DNA of 64,000 nt from Adiantum capillus-veneris (lineage: Eukaryota; Streptophyta; Polypodiopsida; Polypodiales; Pteridaceae): the NCBI GenBank assembly GCA_014529385.2, contig CM043949.1:108807977-108871976 (forward strand), given 5' to 3'. Below are positions 36,317 through 46,111 of the stretch, piece after piece; positions within the stretch are counted from its first letter, which is position 1, and the number at the start of each line of letters is the position of its first letter. Below the pieces are notes generated by a model. The model saw only the letters and a program-made list of their open reading frames with translations, had not been told where the DNA came from and did not search any database. Position numbers and translations under genes: made by a program.

Positions 36317-36370
36317 AACTCTCGTCGGATAGATCTTTGAGGTCTCTTGGGATAGCTGCCTACGAAGTTG
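36312..36370 (+). repeat. SINE-like fragment, copy 2
   Basis: Shares ATAGATCTTTGAGGTCTC and TTGGGATAGCTGCCTACGA with the minus-strand copies at 22600-22659 and 53768-53880. Only the 3' part is present; the tRNA-like head is missing and a (CT)n run takes its place. Confidence 0.6.
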
Positions 36371-37416
36371 AAATTCTCTTCTTCTTCCTCTTCTCGGGCG
36401 GTTGAGTTCTATCACTTGAAAAAACTCCTCAGCATGCCCAAATGGTGTTCATTTTGAGGGCAAGTACATGATTGAAATACAAGGCATGCCCAAAGCCACA
36501 TGGGAAAAAACTGAAAAAGTAACGAAGCAAAAAAAGACTAGGGAAAAAACCTCTTCTAAAGAGAATAAAAAGTGCCTTGGCCAACTAAAAAAGGGAGAGG
36601 ATGACAATTACCTCTAAAAGATAGGCACTCCCCACCAAAAGTATCCTCTACAACTGCACTCCAAAAGCCCAGAATAACCAAAAAGCCAATTGAAGTAGTA
36701 TCATTGAGTAAGGAACTTGCTGCTTACCAAGGCAGCTACTTAAGGTTGGGGATGAAAGCCCACCAACTAGTACCATCTGAAGCCATGGAGTTGAGGAGGC
36801 ACAAAGAAGAGTTCTCAGGTAACAATCGCTCTCAAAGATTACGTGAGGGAAGAAGCAACCGGAATTGCCAAGAGATCTATTGAAGGGAATGAAAATCTGC
36901 TTATTCCTATGATCGAGGCTAACTCCAAGAAGATAGTAGAGATCCATCAACAGAAAACTTAGTATAGAGAGTAGAGCTCCAACTTAAGCGCACCCCACAC
37001 CCCACCACACATATCACACACAAAGGCAATAGAGAGATCCATCAAAAAATGGGTCCATGTGACCATTCCCTAAGGCCTCAAGTAGACTAGCCTCTATCAC
37101 ATAAGATAAACATCAAGAATTGGCCTATTGTAAGTTTGGATTAAGATATTGTTTTCTCATGAATTACAATGAACTGGCAGATTATGCATGGTCAAACGCG
37201 TAACCAAATTTATGTTGAAATCTTACACATGTCACATTGGATGAATGCACCACCACTTGCATAACGAATCTCTGCAAACTGTTTTTGCTAGTTACCATTA
37301 CCATCAATGGGGCATCTCCACAACACCCACTACTTGGTAAAATTTCCGCCTTCTCCCTGAGTTGCTTCTTGCAGTCATGGCCACACCTTTAGTCTACTAA
37401 ATAAAAGTGTGTATAT
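36371..37416. other. Unassigned DNA left of the young Gypsy element
   Basis: No recognised coding sequence. The last four bases, ATAT, are repeated immediately after the element's right end. Confidence 0.45.
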
Positions 37417-39000
37417 TGTCATAATAATCAATATCTAATTCTCCTAAATGATTTTCTCATATTAAACTGATCATTTAATGTGGGGAAGTGCCAAGGGAGA
37501 AAAAGCTAGAATATTGGTTAAGTTAGCAGACCGGCCACAGTAGGGATCCAAAGGAGGGAAAATAGGGATCCAAAGGGGGGGCCATCTGCAAAAGAGCCAT
37601 GTGAAACAACGGGCTAAAAAGACCCTAAGGTTCAGCCCATTAAGACTTCCAAAATGCTAAGGTTCCAAAATTCAAAGGTTGTGTCCAAAGGTCAACCTTA
37701 GGGAAAATTGGATGCTTAGTGTGTGTGCCCAAAAAGTCTTTCTGCATCCCTACATGGGAGGGGGCGAGCCCCAAATCTAGGGGATGAGAGAGAAAACCAC
37801 ACACACACACACAGGCTCCCTTTACACAAAGGGAATGAGGGACACATGTCAGCTCCCTAGGCTAGATGCCCACAAGGTGTGCCCAATTCCTATTGGAAGA
37901 CCCTTGAAGTGGACCAATGAGAATTAAGCTAGAGTAAATCTAGTTTAATTAATTTAAAAACATTTAATAAAAGAAACCAATAAGAATTAAGTGTCCTAGA
38001 AGACTATTGGGCAGTCTCCCAAGGGGTCCAATGAGCATTCAGAAGCCCCATGGCTTGCCTGATTCCTATTGGCCAGGAGGCAAAGGGGTCCAATGAGAGT
38101 TTAGTTTAATTATTTAATTATCTAAAGCTCTCACAAAAGGGGAAAGGGGGACACATGTCAGAAGGCTATCACTTATGCTGCTTAATTCCTATTGGCTTGA
38201 CCTGGGGAGGTCCAATGAGGAAAAAGCCAGCCTAACTTAGCAGCTAGGGCTCGCCCAAGAGAGAGGGGGGGCTGATTTTTGCTGGGCATTCACTCTCACA
38301 CTTGACCATGTGTGAAGGGAAAACACTCTATCTCCTCCCAAGCTTTAATGGAGAGCTCATCACCTACTCCAAGCTTGTGAGATAGAAGCCTACATCAACA
38401 CTCTCTTGGCATGTGGATGCAAATCCAACCAAGAGCCAAGCTTCAATGCATGCTCATCTTCTCTACCAAGCTAATTACTAAGCTAAGCTATGCTAATATG
38501 AGTGATTATGTGAGGAGATGTACTTCTTTCTCGTAAGATACTTCTTTTTCCTCTCAATCTACTCTCATACCCTGCTAGCTCTCACCATCTTCGAAGGTGT
38601 GTGAGGTCTTGGGTCTGAGAACGGGGATAATTCAAGTTGTGTTTGATTAAGTGTTTTGCTTGGTGTATGAAGCTTCCATCTTCATTGCACTAGCTAGTCT
38701 TGAAGGAACACAAAGAATTGTATTGTACAATGTCTCTCTTGATGGGAGAAACCATAATACAAAGCCTTTTGGAGGGGGGACCGGCTCCATGCAAATCCGG
38801 TCCTCAATTGTTGTCAATAGTTTAATTGCTCTCTCTTTTGAAAGTATTGTCGATGCTATCTAACTAGGTGTTATGCTTTTTGTTGCTCTCTCCACCCAAG
38901 CACTCTTGTAATTCTCATTAGGAATCTATTCCAATGAAATGCCCACTATGTTCATGCTAATTTCCGCTACAAATAAGATTTTAGGCCATTAAATGTTACA
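37417..39000 (+). repeat. 5' LTR of the young Gypsy element
   Basis: Starts TGTCATAATAATC and ends AAATGTTACA. It carries four inverted ATTGG/CCAAT pairs between 37892 and 38216. A 70-codon open stretch near its end has no ATG and is not considered coding. Confidence 0.95.
37892..38216. promoter_or_regulatory. Four evenly spaced inverted CCAAT-box pairs in the LTR
   Basis: ATTGG and CCAAT occur as pairs at 37892/37914, 38006/38028, 38068/38090 and 38191/38212 (first bases). Spacing is 22, 22, 22 and 21 bp, about two helical turns. Most are embedded in CCTATTGG...GGTCCAATGAG. CCAAT is the core site of NF-Y. The arrangement is kept in the diverged solo LTR. Confidence 0.55.
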
Positions 39001-39001
39001 T

Positions 39002-39013
39002 TGGTATCAGAGC
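39002..39013 (+). other. Primer-binding site (initiator-Met tRNA)
   Basis: TGGTATCAGAGC, one base after the LTR, is the standard plant site complementary to the 3' end of initiator-Met tRNA. Confidence 0.9.
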
Positions 39014-39417
39014 TCAAGGTTTCTCTTTTCTTGCTCAAGAAGGGAGGTCCTCAAGCTAGCTACAAATGGTTGGTATTATTAATTGCCTGTGAGTAAGTAG
39101 AATAGGGATTTTTCAGCCTTGCAGTGCGCCTGCCTTTGTGCAGTTAACGGGGCATCACCGTCGAGAGCTATGGTCTTAATAGTGGAGTCCTACGGGGCTT
39201 GCCTACGGCTTAACCACTATTGAGCTATTAGAAGCTTGACAGGAGCCGGTGCTGTTTTGGTGTCGAAAGACCCTCTCTTCTATTCCTTGCAATTAATGGT
39301 ATTCGAGCCGCGGGTACAGTAGCTTGAGTGCTTTTTCTAAAGGGGTAAAGAGGAGTAGCAACTAGGGCTTGAAGTGCCAAAGTACACCTAAAAAGTTTAC
39401 ACCTAAAAATTGTTAGA
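39014..39417 (+). other. Leader of the young Gypsy element
   Basis: Non-coding sequence between the primer site and the gag ATG. Confidence 0.6.
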
Positions 39418-41703
39418 ATGGCTGACAATATTAAAGAGAGTGAAATTAATGTTGATAACTTTGATTTTGCTCATGAGCAAGCTACTAATGATGCTTCAAT
39501 GCTTGTTAATTATCTTGTTTCTAGGCTTCAACAAGCCATGGGCAATCCATCTCTCCAAAGTGAAGTGCAACGACAGCTCCGTGCTCACGGGATTCTCCAA
39601 GCTCATCACCATGACGAGAGAACACCTAGGAAGCCTCCTTGTGAGACTACCAAAAGAGGTCTCTCTCCGATTCGGGAAGAAGAAGAGAATCCATATGAAG
39701 GGCTCAAGAACTTACTTCTTGATGATGCATCTCCTTCCCAAAGGAGAACTCAAGAGCCTCCACCGAAGGAACGAGAAAGAAGCGAGTCTCCCGCCACCTC
39801 GGCGGAGATGGCTCCACGAAGACGGCGGGCTAAACGCTCTCCATCACCACCAAAGCGGAGAAGACCATCACACTCTTCTCCACGCCATAATTCAAAGAGG
39901 GATGATAAAAAGCAAGAGAAGAAAAAGGCGAGAAAGAGGACACCCTCTTCTCCATCTTCTTTATCCTCTTCCTCTTATGAAAGCTATGGTGAAGACGACA
40001 AAGATCAAGACAAGAAAAAGGCGAGAAAGAGGTCACCCTCTTCTCCACCTTCTTCAAATTCTTCATCTTCTGAAGAAAGTGATGGTGCAACTTTTGAACC
40101 ATCAAAAAGAAGAGGCCATAGGAAATCCTATGCCGCATGGAAGAGGTCATCCAAGCTGAAGAAATTCAAAGAGGGAGGGAAGAGCATCTCTTTCCTTACC
40201 TATGATGGCACCTTCGGTGCTACAGACAAAGTTTTGGCCTTTATCCAGCAATTCGATGCGGCGTTTGGAGATGAGGGCTTCACGGAGTCCTCTAAGCTAC
40301 GCCATGTAGCTATGCACTTTCAAAAGTCCGCCAGACAATGGTGGTCTAGCCTACGAGCCAACGGTGAAGCTCCACGAACATGGAAGGCTTTAAGAGCTTC
40401 CATTATGAAGCAGTTTTTGGCCACCGATGCCAAAGACAAAGTACTCACCGAATGGCGAAGCTTAAAGCTCTCTCCCAATGAATCCATCCACAAATATGTA
40501 GACAAGTTTTGGGACCTACAACTCAAAGCCACTGTCTTCAAAAAGTTGGATTTTGGAGAGCAAAAGCAACAATTTTGTGCGGGCTTAACCGAAGAAATGG
40601 CGGAGTATGTTAACTCCCAAAGGCCACGTACCATATCGGCGGTAATACACCATACTATGGTGGCCTCGCGAATCAATTTCCAAACGGGGGGTAAAAGAAA
40701 TAATAAGCCCCCGGAAAACAAAGGTACCAATGAGCCTAAGGGGAAGGACAATGTCCAAAAGTCTCCTAAGGGCAATTCCAACAAAGCTAAAGAGAAGGGA
40801 GTTTACAAAGGAAAGAATAAACTCTCTCCTGAAGAGCTTGAGCGTTATCGTAAAGATAACCGGTGTTTCAAGTGCGGCGAACAAGGGCATGCGTACCGCG
40901 CTTGTCCCCAAAAGAACAACCGCCAAGATCCTCCTAGAGCTTCTTTGGTTGAAATCCAAGAGGAGGAGATTCACCAAACTCACCACAAAGGATCTCCTCT
41001 ATGCCATGCTTGGGGAAAGGTAAGAGAACATGATGCTTTTATTCTCTTTGACCCTGGTTCTACTCACAATTTCATATCTATGGAGTTAGCCACCAAGCTA
41101 GGCATACAATCCTACGAGATGGGAGATATCATACCCGCAGACAGTGCCTTCAAGGGGCAAGAAGCTTCAGTCACTCCCTTAATCGGGAAATTGAGGCTTC
41201 ATGTCCAAGGCTATGTGGACAAAGAGGATTTCTTTATCTCTCCTCTCAAGCATGAGGATGTAATCCTAGGGGCACCATGGTTTGACCGTTTGGCTGCCCA
41301 TGTTAAATTTCCTGAAAGGAGAATCTCCTTTAAGTTCAGGGAAAAGGACATGTATATAGATGCTAGGGAGATGGGTAACACCATCCCCATTGTACATACA
41401 CCAGCTTTCAACAAGTCAATAAAGAGCTCTATTTCCGTGTACATGATTTTTGTTAAAGATTCTCAAAATGAACCTAATGCTTTAGCAAAAGAAAATAAAA
41501 GCAACCAAAAGGAATTAGAGTTATCCAATTTTCTCAAGGGGTTTCAAGATGTCTTTATTGACGACATCCCTTGTGAGCTACCTCCTAAACGAGGTAATGA
41601 CGACCATGCAATTGAACTTCTTCCAGGAAGTTCACCGCCTAACAAACCTCCTTATAGAGTTTCTCAAGCTCAACAAAGAGGAGATTATGCGGCAAGTGCA
41701 TGA
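39418..41703 (+). CDS. Gypsy gag-protease polyprotein (761 codons, ends at a frameshift)
   Basis: Residues ~100-245 are a basic, Ser/Arg/Lys-rich linker. The retrotransposon gag domain spans ~250-400 (F-D-A-A-F, W-W-S-S-L, F-L). A zinc knuckle C-F-K-C-G-E-Q-G-H-A-Y-R-A-C lies at about residue 482. The aspartic protease is at ~545-640 with F-D-P-G-S-T-H-N-F-I and V-I-L-G-A-P-W. The usual active-site motif is D-[ST]-G, so D-P-G here may impair activity. The frame then enters the region before RT (P-P-Y-R-V-S) and is thrown off by one extra A in the AAA run at 41675-41677, ending at TGA 26 bp later. The ATG follows a leader of normal length. Confidence 0.85.
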   Translation: MADNIKESEINVDNFDFAHEQATNDASMLVNYLVSRLQQAMGNPSLQSEVQRQLRAHGILQAHHHDERTPRKPPCETTKRGLSPIREEEENPYEGLKNLLLDDASPSQRRTQEPPPKERERSESPATSAEMAPRRRRAKRSPSPPKRRRPSHSSPRHNSKRDDKKQEKKKARKRTPSSPSSLSSSSYESYGEDDKDQDKKKARKRSPSSPPSSNSSSSEESDGATFEPSKRRGHRKSYAAWKRSSKLKKFKEGGKSISFLTYDGTFGATDKVLAFIQQFDAAFGDEGFTESSKLRHVAMHFQKSARQWWSSLRANGEAPRTWKALRASIMKQFLATDAKDKVLTEWRSLKLSPNESIHKYVDKFWDLQLKATVFKKLDFGEQKQQFCAGLTEEMAEYVNSQRPRTISAVIHHTMVASRINFQTGGKRNNKPPENKGTNEPKGKDNVQKSPKGNSNKAKEKGVYKGKNKLSPEELERYRKDNRCFKCGEQGHAYRACPQKNNRQDPPRASLVEIQEEEIHQTHHKGSPLCHAWGKVREHDAFILFDPGSTHNFISMELATKLGIQSYEMGDIIPADSAFKGQEASVTPLIGKLRLHVQGYVDKEDFFISPLKHEDVILGAPWFDRLAAHVKFPERRISFKFREKDMYIDAREMGNTIPIVHTPAFNKSIKSSISVYMIFVKDSQNEPNALAKENKSNQKELELSNFLKGFQDVFIDDIPCELPPKRGNDDHAIELLPGSSPPNKPPYRVSQAQQRGDYAASA

Positions 41704-43024
41704 GTTAATTGAGAAGGGCATGGTTAGGCCTAGCTCATCTCCATTTTGCTCACCTGTGCTATTAGTGCAAAAGAAAGACGGCACATATCGTATGTGTGTC
41801 GACTATAGAGCACTAAATAGGATCACTATCAAGAATAGGTTTCCCGTTCCACGGGTAGAAGACCTATTTGATAAGCTACAAGGATCGACCTACTTCAGTA
41901 GGATTGACCTAAAAAGTGGCTATCATCAAATAAGGATAGTTGATCAAGATATTGTAAAGACCGCATTTCGTACTACATTTGGTCTTTACGAATACATTGT
42001 CATGCCTTTTGGCTTGACTAATGCACCAGCCACATTTAACCGCTTGATGGAGAAGCTGTTCAGACCTCATCGAACCTTCAATGGAGTGTTCTTCGATGAT
42101 ATTATCATCTACTCTAATTCATTAGAGGAACACAAGCAACACCTCCAGGTAATATTTCAAGTTTTAAGAGAGAATAAACTTTATGTTAATCGAAAGAAAA
42201 GTGAATTTTTCTTGCAAGAGATTCAATATTTAGGTCACATTATCTCTCAAGATGGAATCCAAATGGATCCATCCAAGTTAGAGGTAATAAAAGGATGGCC
42301 TAAACCAAGGAATCTTCATGAACTAAGAAGCTTTATAGGTATGTGTGCATACTATAGACGCTTCATAGAAAAGTTCTCACAAATTGCGGGACCATTACAT
42401 GACCTAACAAAGAAAAATGTTAGGTATACGTGGTCTGCTAAGGAGAACAATGCTTTCGAAAAGCTTAAAGAAAAGCTTATCTCTCAACCTGTGCTTACAC
42501 TACCGGATCTCTCAAAACCATTTGAGGTCCAATGTGATGCTTGTGGTGATTGCCTTGGGGCTGTTTTGCTCCAAGAAGGGCACGCCATAGGCTATGAGAG
42601 TCGAAGGCTCGACCCTGTTGAGCAAGCTCTAGGCATATACGAAAAAGAACTCCTTGCAGTTCTACATGCCTTAGACTCATGGAAGCACTATTTATTGGGG
42701 ACTCCTTTTATTCTGCGAACGGATCACCAAAGTCTTAAGTACTTCATGACGCAGACCAAGCTCTCCGACAAACAAATGAGGTGGGCAAATTTCCTTTCCC
42801 AATTTCATTTTCATATTGCTCACATTGCTGGCAAGCATAATCAAGTAGCCGATGCACTCTCAAGACGACCGAGAGTGAATGCGGTTTCCATAGCAACTCA
42901 CAATGATCTATCTTTAATGATAGATGAGTATGCTATTGATCCCGATTTTAGAGATGTGATTTCAGCCCTTGCCTTAGGGAAGAAAGAAGAACCATTTACT
43001 TTACAAGATGGCTATCAGAGGTAA
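41549..43024 (+). CDS. Gypsy pol fragment: reverse transcriptase and RNase H, integrase absent
   Basis: Homology starts at about 41678, in the +1-shifted frame, with R-Q-V-H-E-L-I-E-K-G. RT shows [32 protein letters not shown] and the catalytic F-F-D-D (42089-42100). RNase H follows with D-A-C-G, the E of Y-E-K-E-L-L-A, T-D-H-Q-S-L and A-D-A-L-S-R-R. The frame ends at L-Q-D-G-Y-Q-R, the point where relatives enter the integrase zinc domain, and the stop lies at the LTR edge. The upstream part of this open frame (41549-41677) is out of frame with gag and is not expected to be used. Confidence 0.85.
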   Translation: MSLLTTSLVSYLLNEVMTTMQLNFFQEVHRLTNLLIEFLKLNKEEIMRQVHELIEKGMVRPSSSPFCSPVLLVQKKDGTYRMCVDYRALNRITIKNRFPVPRVEDLFDKLQGSTYFSRIDLKSGYHQIRIVDQDIVKTAFRTTFGLYEYIVMPFGLTNAPATFNRLMEKLFRPHRTFNGVFFDDIIIYSNSLEEHKQHLQVIFQVLRENKLYVNRKKSEFFLQEIQYLGHIISQDGIQMDPSKLEVIKGWPKPRNLHELRSFIGMCAYYRRFIEKFSQIAGPLHDLTKKNVRYTWSAKENNAFEKLKEKLISQPVLTLPDLSKPFEVQCDACGDCLGAVLLQEGHAIGYESRRLDPVEQALGIYEKELLAVLHALDSWKHYLLGTPFILRTDHQSLKYFMTQTKLSDKQMRWANFLSQFHFHIAHIAGKHNQVADALSRRPRVNAVSIATHNDLSLMIDEYAIDPDFRDVISALALGKKEEPFTLQDGYQR

Positions 43025-44608
43025 TGTCATAATAATCAATATCTAATTCTCCTAAATGATTTTCTCATATTAAACTGATCATTTAATGTGGGGAAGTGCC
43101 AAGGGAGAAAAAGCTAGAATATTGGTTAAGTTAGCAGACCGGCCACAGTAGGGATCCAAAGGAGGGAAAATAGGGATCCAAAGGGGGGGCCATCTGCAAA
43201 AGAGCCATGTGAAACAACGGGCTAAAAAGACCCTAAGGTTCAGCCCATTAAGACTTCCAAAATGCTAAGGTTCCAAAATTCAAAGGTTGTGTCCAAAGGT
43301 CAACCTTAGGGAAAATTGGATGCTTAGTGTGTGTGCCCAAAAAGTCTTTCTGCATCCCTACATGGGAGGGGGCGAGCCCCAAAGCTAGGGGATGAGAGAG
43401 AAAACCACACACACACACACAGGCTCCCTTTACACAAAGGGAATGAGGGACACATGTCAGCTCCCTAGGCTAGATGCCCACAAGGTGTGCCCAATTCCTA
43501 TTGGAAGACCCTTGAAGTGGACCAATGAGAATTAAGCTAGAGTAAATCTAGTTTAATTAATTTAAAAACATTTAATAAAAGAAACCAATAAGAATTAAGT
43601 GTCCTAGAAGACTATTGGGCAGTCTCCCAAGGGGTCCAATGAGCATTCAGAAGCCCCATGGCTTGCCTGATTCCTATTGGCCAGGAGGCAAAGGGGTCCA
43701 ATGAGAGTTTAGTTTAATTATTTAATTATCTAAAGCTCTCACAAAAGGGGAAAGGGGGACACATGTCAGAAGGCTATCACTTATGCTGCTTAATTCCTAT
43801 TGGCTTGACCTGGGGAGGTCCAATGAGGAAAAAGCCAGCCTAACTTAGCAGCTAGGGCTCGCCCAAGAGAGAGGGGGGGCTGATTTTTGCTGGGCATTCA
43901 CTCTCACACTTGACCATGTGTGAAGGGAAAACACTCTATCTCCTCCCAAGCTTTAATGGAGAGCTCATCACCTACTCCAAGCTTGTGAGATAGAAGCCTA
44001 CATCAACACTCTCTTGGCATGTGGATGCAAATCCAACCAAGAGCCAAGCTTCAATGCATGCTCATCTTCTCTACCAAGCTAATTACTAAGCTAAGCTATG
44101 CTAATATGAGTGATTATGTGAGGAGATGTACTTCTTTCTCGTAAGATACTTCTTTTTCCTCTCAATCTACTCTCATACCCTGCTAGCTCTCACCATCTTC
44201 GAAGGTGTGTGAGGTCTTGGGTCTGAGAACGGGGATAATTCAAGTTGTGTTTGATTAAGTGTTTTGCTTGGTGTATGAAGCTTCCATCTTCATTGCACTA
44301 GCTAGTCTTGAAGGAACACAAAGAATTGTATTGTACAATGTCTCTCTTGATGGGAGAAACCATAATACAAAGCCTTTTGGAGGGGGGACCGGCTCCATGC
44401 AAATCCGGTCCTCAATTGTTGTCAATAGTTTAATTGCTCTCTCTTTTGAAAGTATTGTCGATGCTATCTAACTAGGTGTTATGCTTTTTGTTGCTCTCTC
44501 CACCCAAGCACTCTTGTAATTCTCATTAGGAATCTATTCCAATGAAATGCCCACTATGTTCATGCTAATTTCCGCTACAAATAAGATTTTAGGCCATTAA
44601 ATGTTACA
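43025..44608 (+). repeat. 3' LTR of the young Gypsy element
   Basis: Same length as the 5' LTR and nearly identical. It is preceded by GAGGTAA, not a polypurine tract. It carries the same four ATTGG/CCAAT pairs, offset by 5608 bp. Confidence 0.95.
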
Positions 44609-46111
44609 ATATGGTTCACACAGAGCATGCAGTTGGAAAACCTATTGTTTGGTCCATACTTCATCAACTTGAGTAACCCAACATGGCTAACTAGGTTCCT
44701 GCTAACCTATAGACTAATCTATGTGTACATCGATGACAAGTGCATTATTTTGTTGACACCTACAGTCCATAAATCAACTTCTATTTGGGCTTTTGGTTTA
44801 TGATGGATGCAAGTAACAATTATGTATAGTTTGGCCTATGTAGTAGGAAGGCACCTAAAACCTATGACCAAGCCATGGTTCTCCAAAATATTGTATCAAT
44901 CAATCAGTGATACCCCCCCCCCCCCCCCCCCCCCCCCCCTTCCCCCCTTCCCCCCCCTCCTTTTCTCTTTGCATGATCTACATTGTCCTATTAATGTTGT
45001 TCTTAGTGTTATCTATTGCTTACACACACTCATGGTCCTAGTGTTTTTTTCCTCTATATATGATCCTTTGACCTTATATCAATAATAATTTTTGCATGCA
45101 TGCAAGAAATAGTCACTAGTTGGGATGCAACCCTACATCCTGTAGGGTATGCTGATAAATTACCAACTATCACAAGATTGATCCAAGCGCTACTACTCTT
45201 CATCAAACACCTTGCTTTTCACGGCACCATCTTTCAACATGAAATAAAGAAAATTATTAACGATGAAAACTATGAATTGATGCTACTTTCGAGATTAGAT
45301 ATGCTTGCATGGTTGAGAATGTATGCACTAGCCAAAAAGAATCGTGCAATTGCTACGCTACATGATTTAAGAGCAAACATAAACACTAATATTTGAGGTA
45401 GATACAAAAGATCAAAAGGAGTGGCAAGACTTTAGTCATGAGGAGATTCATGGAGTTACATGGAAGGAAGCTCAAGAATGACCCTATGATGAGGCAAAAA
45501 ATACGAAGCATGTTGCAAGGGGCTCCTGAAAACCCATTATCTCCTCCAATGAACCCAACAAGTAACCTAATCCTTGAGGAGCTGGATGAAAATGAGGGTG
45601 AGGTCATCAAGAAACAATTCTCAATCAATGGCACCATTGTGGGTAAAGCAACACCTCCCAAGGACACTCACACCGACCCCTTCATCTCGAACAAACTTTT
45701 GGAATCGTTGTTGCAAGACATCTAGCAAAAGTATGGGGTTTTTGGGAATTTTGCCTTGCTAGCACCAATCAAATAAGGGTTTCTTCTTACTTACTAAATG
45801 ATAAGGAAAAATCTACAACAAGGATAGGGATGAACCAGATCTTGATGACTAATTCATCTAACATTTTGAAGCCTTTTTCAATGGGTTGCCCCTTCACTAT
45901 GTCCCAGCTTGAGACACAAAGGTGTTCCTAGGACTTGGGATGTGTACTTGGTGCCAAAGGAGTCATCTCCCTCGCTAAGAGAGACCAATACTTCACCAAT
46001 GAGCTATGGAGCATCCCCATAGGCCTTTTATTAGATGTGAGTGAGACTCTATGGGAAAAGCTTGCAAAAGGGATGGCAATGTATTGTGGTTTGATCTCTT
46101 GGCTTGTGGCT
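44609..46111. other. Unrecognised partly open DNA between the Gypsy element and a solo LTR
   Basis: Plus-strand open stretches at 45100-45396, 45438-45725 and 45935-46110 have coding-like composition but no family I recognise. They are in different frames, separated by stops. A 27-bp C run lies at 44913-44939. The sequence may continue beyond the solo LTR at 47679. Confidence 0.4.
44913..44939. repeat. Poly(C) tract, 27 bp
   Basis: 27 consecutive C, then further C-rich sequence to about 44960. Confidence 0.95.

Larger units (their letters stand above)
37417..44608 (+). mobile_element. Recently inserted, internally deleted Ty3/Gypsy retrotransposon
   Basis: Two 1584-bp LTRs of identical length (one difference noticed: T37776 versus G43384) flank a 4-kb internal region with an initiator-Met primer site, gag, protease, RT and RNase H. 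A 4-bp ATAT repeat flanks it; Gypsy elements usually make 5 bp. The integrase, everything after it and the polypurine tract are missing: coding sequence ends in a stop whose last base abuts the 3' LTR. LTR identity shows recent insertion; the deletion makes it non-autonomous. Confidence 0.92.

Noticed and set aside
38651-38863. A 70-codon open stretch present in all three LTR copies (also 44259-44471 and 47329-47541)
   Set aside because: It begins with GTG, not ATG. Between the young and the solo LTR five changes alter the residue and only two are silent, so there is no sign of selection for protein; conservation is of the DNA.
41549-41703. Programmed frameshift between gag-protease and RT
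   Set aside because: The shift lies between protease and RT, not at a gag/pro border, and there is no clear slippery heptamer or downstream structure. A simple one-base insertion is the better explanation.
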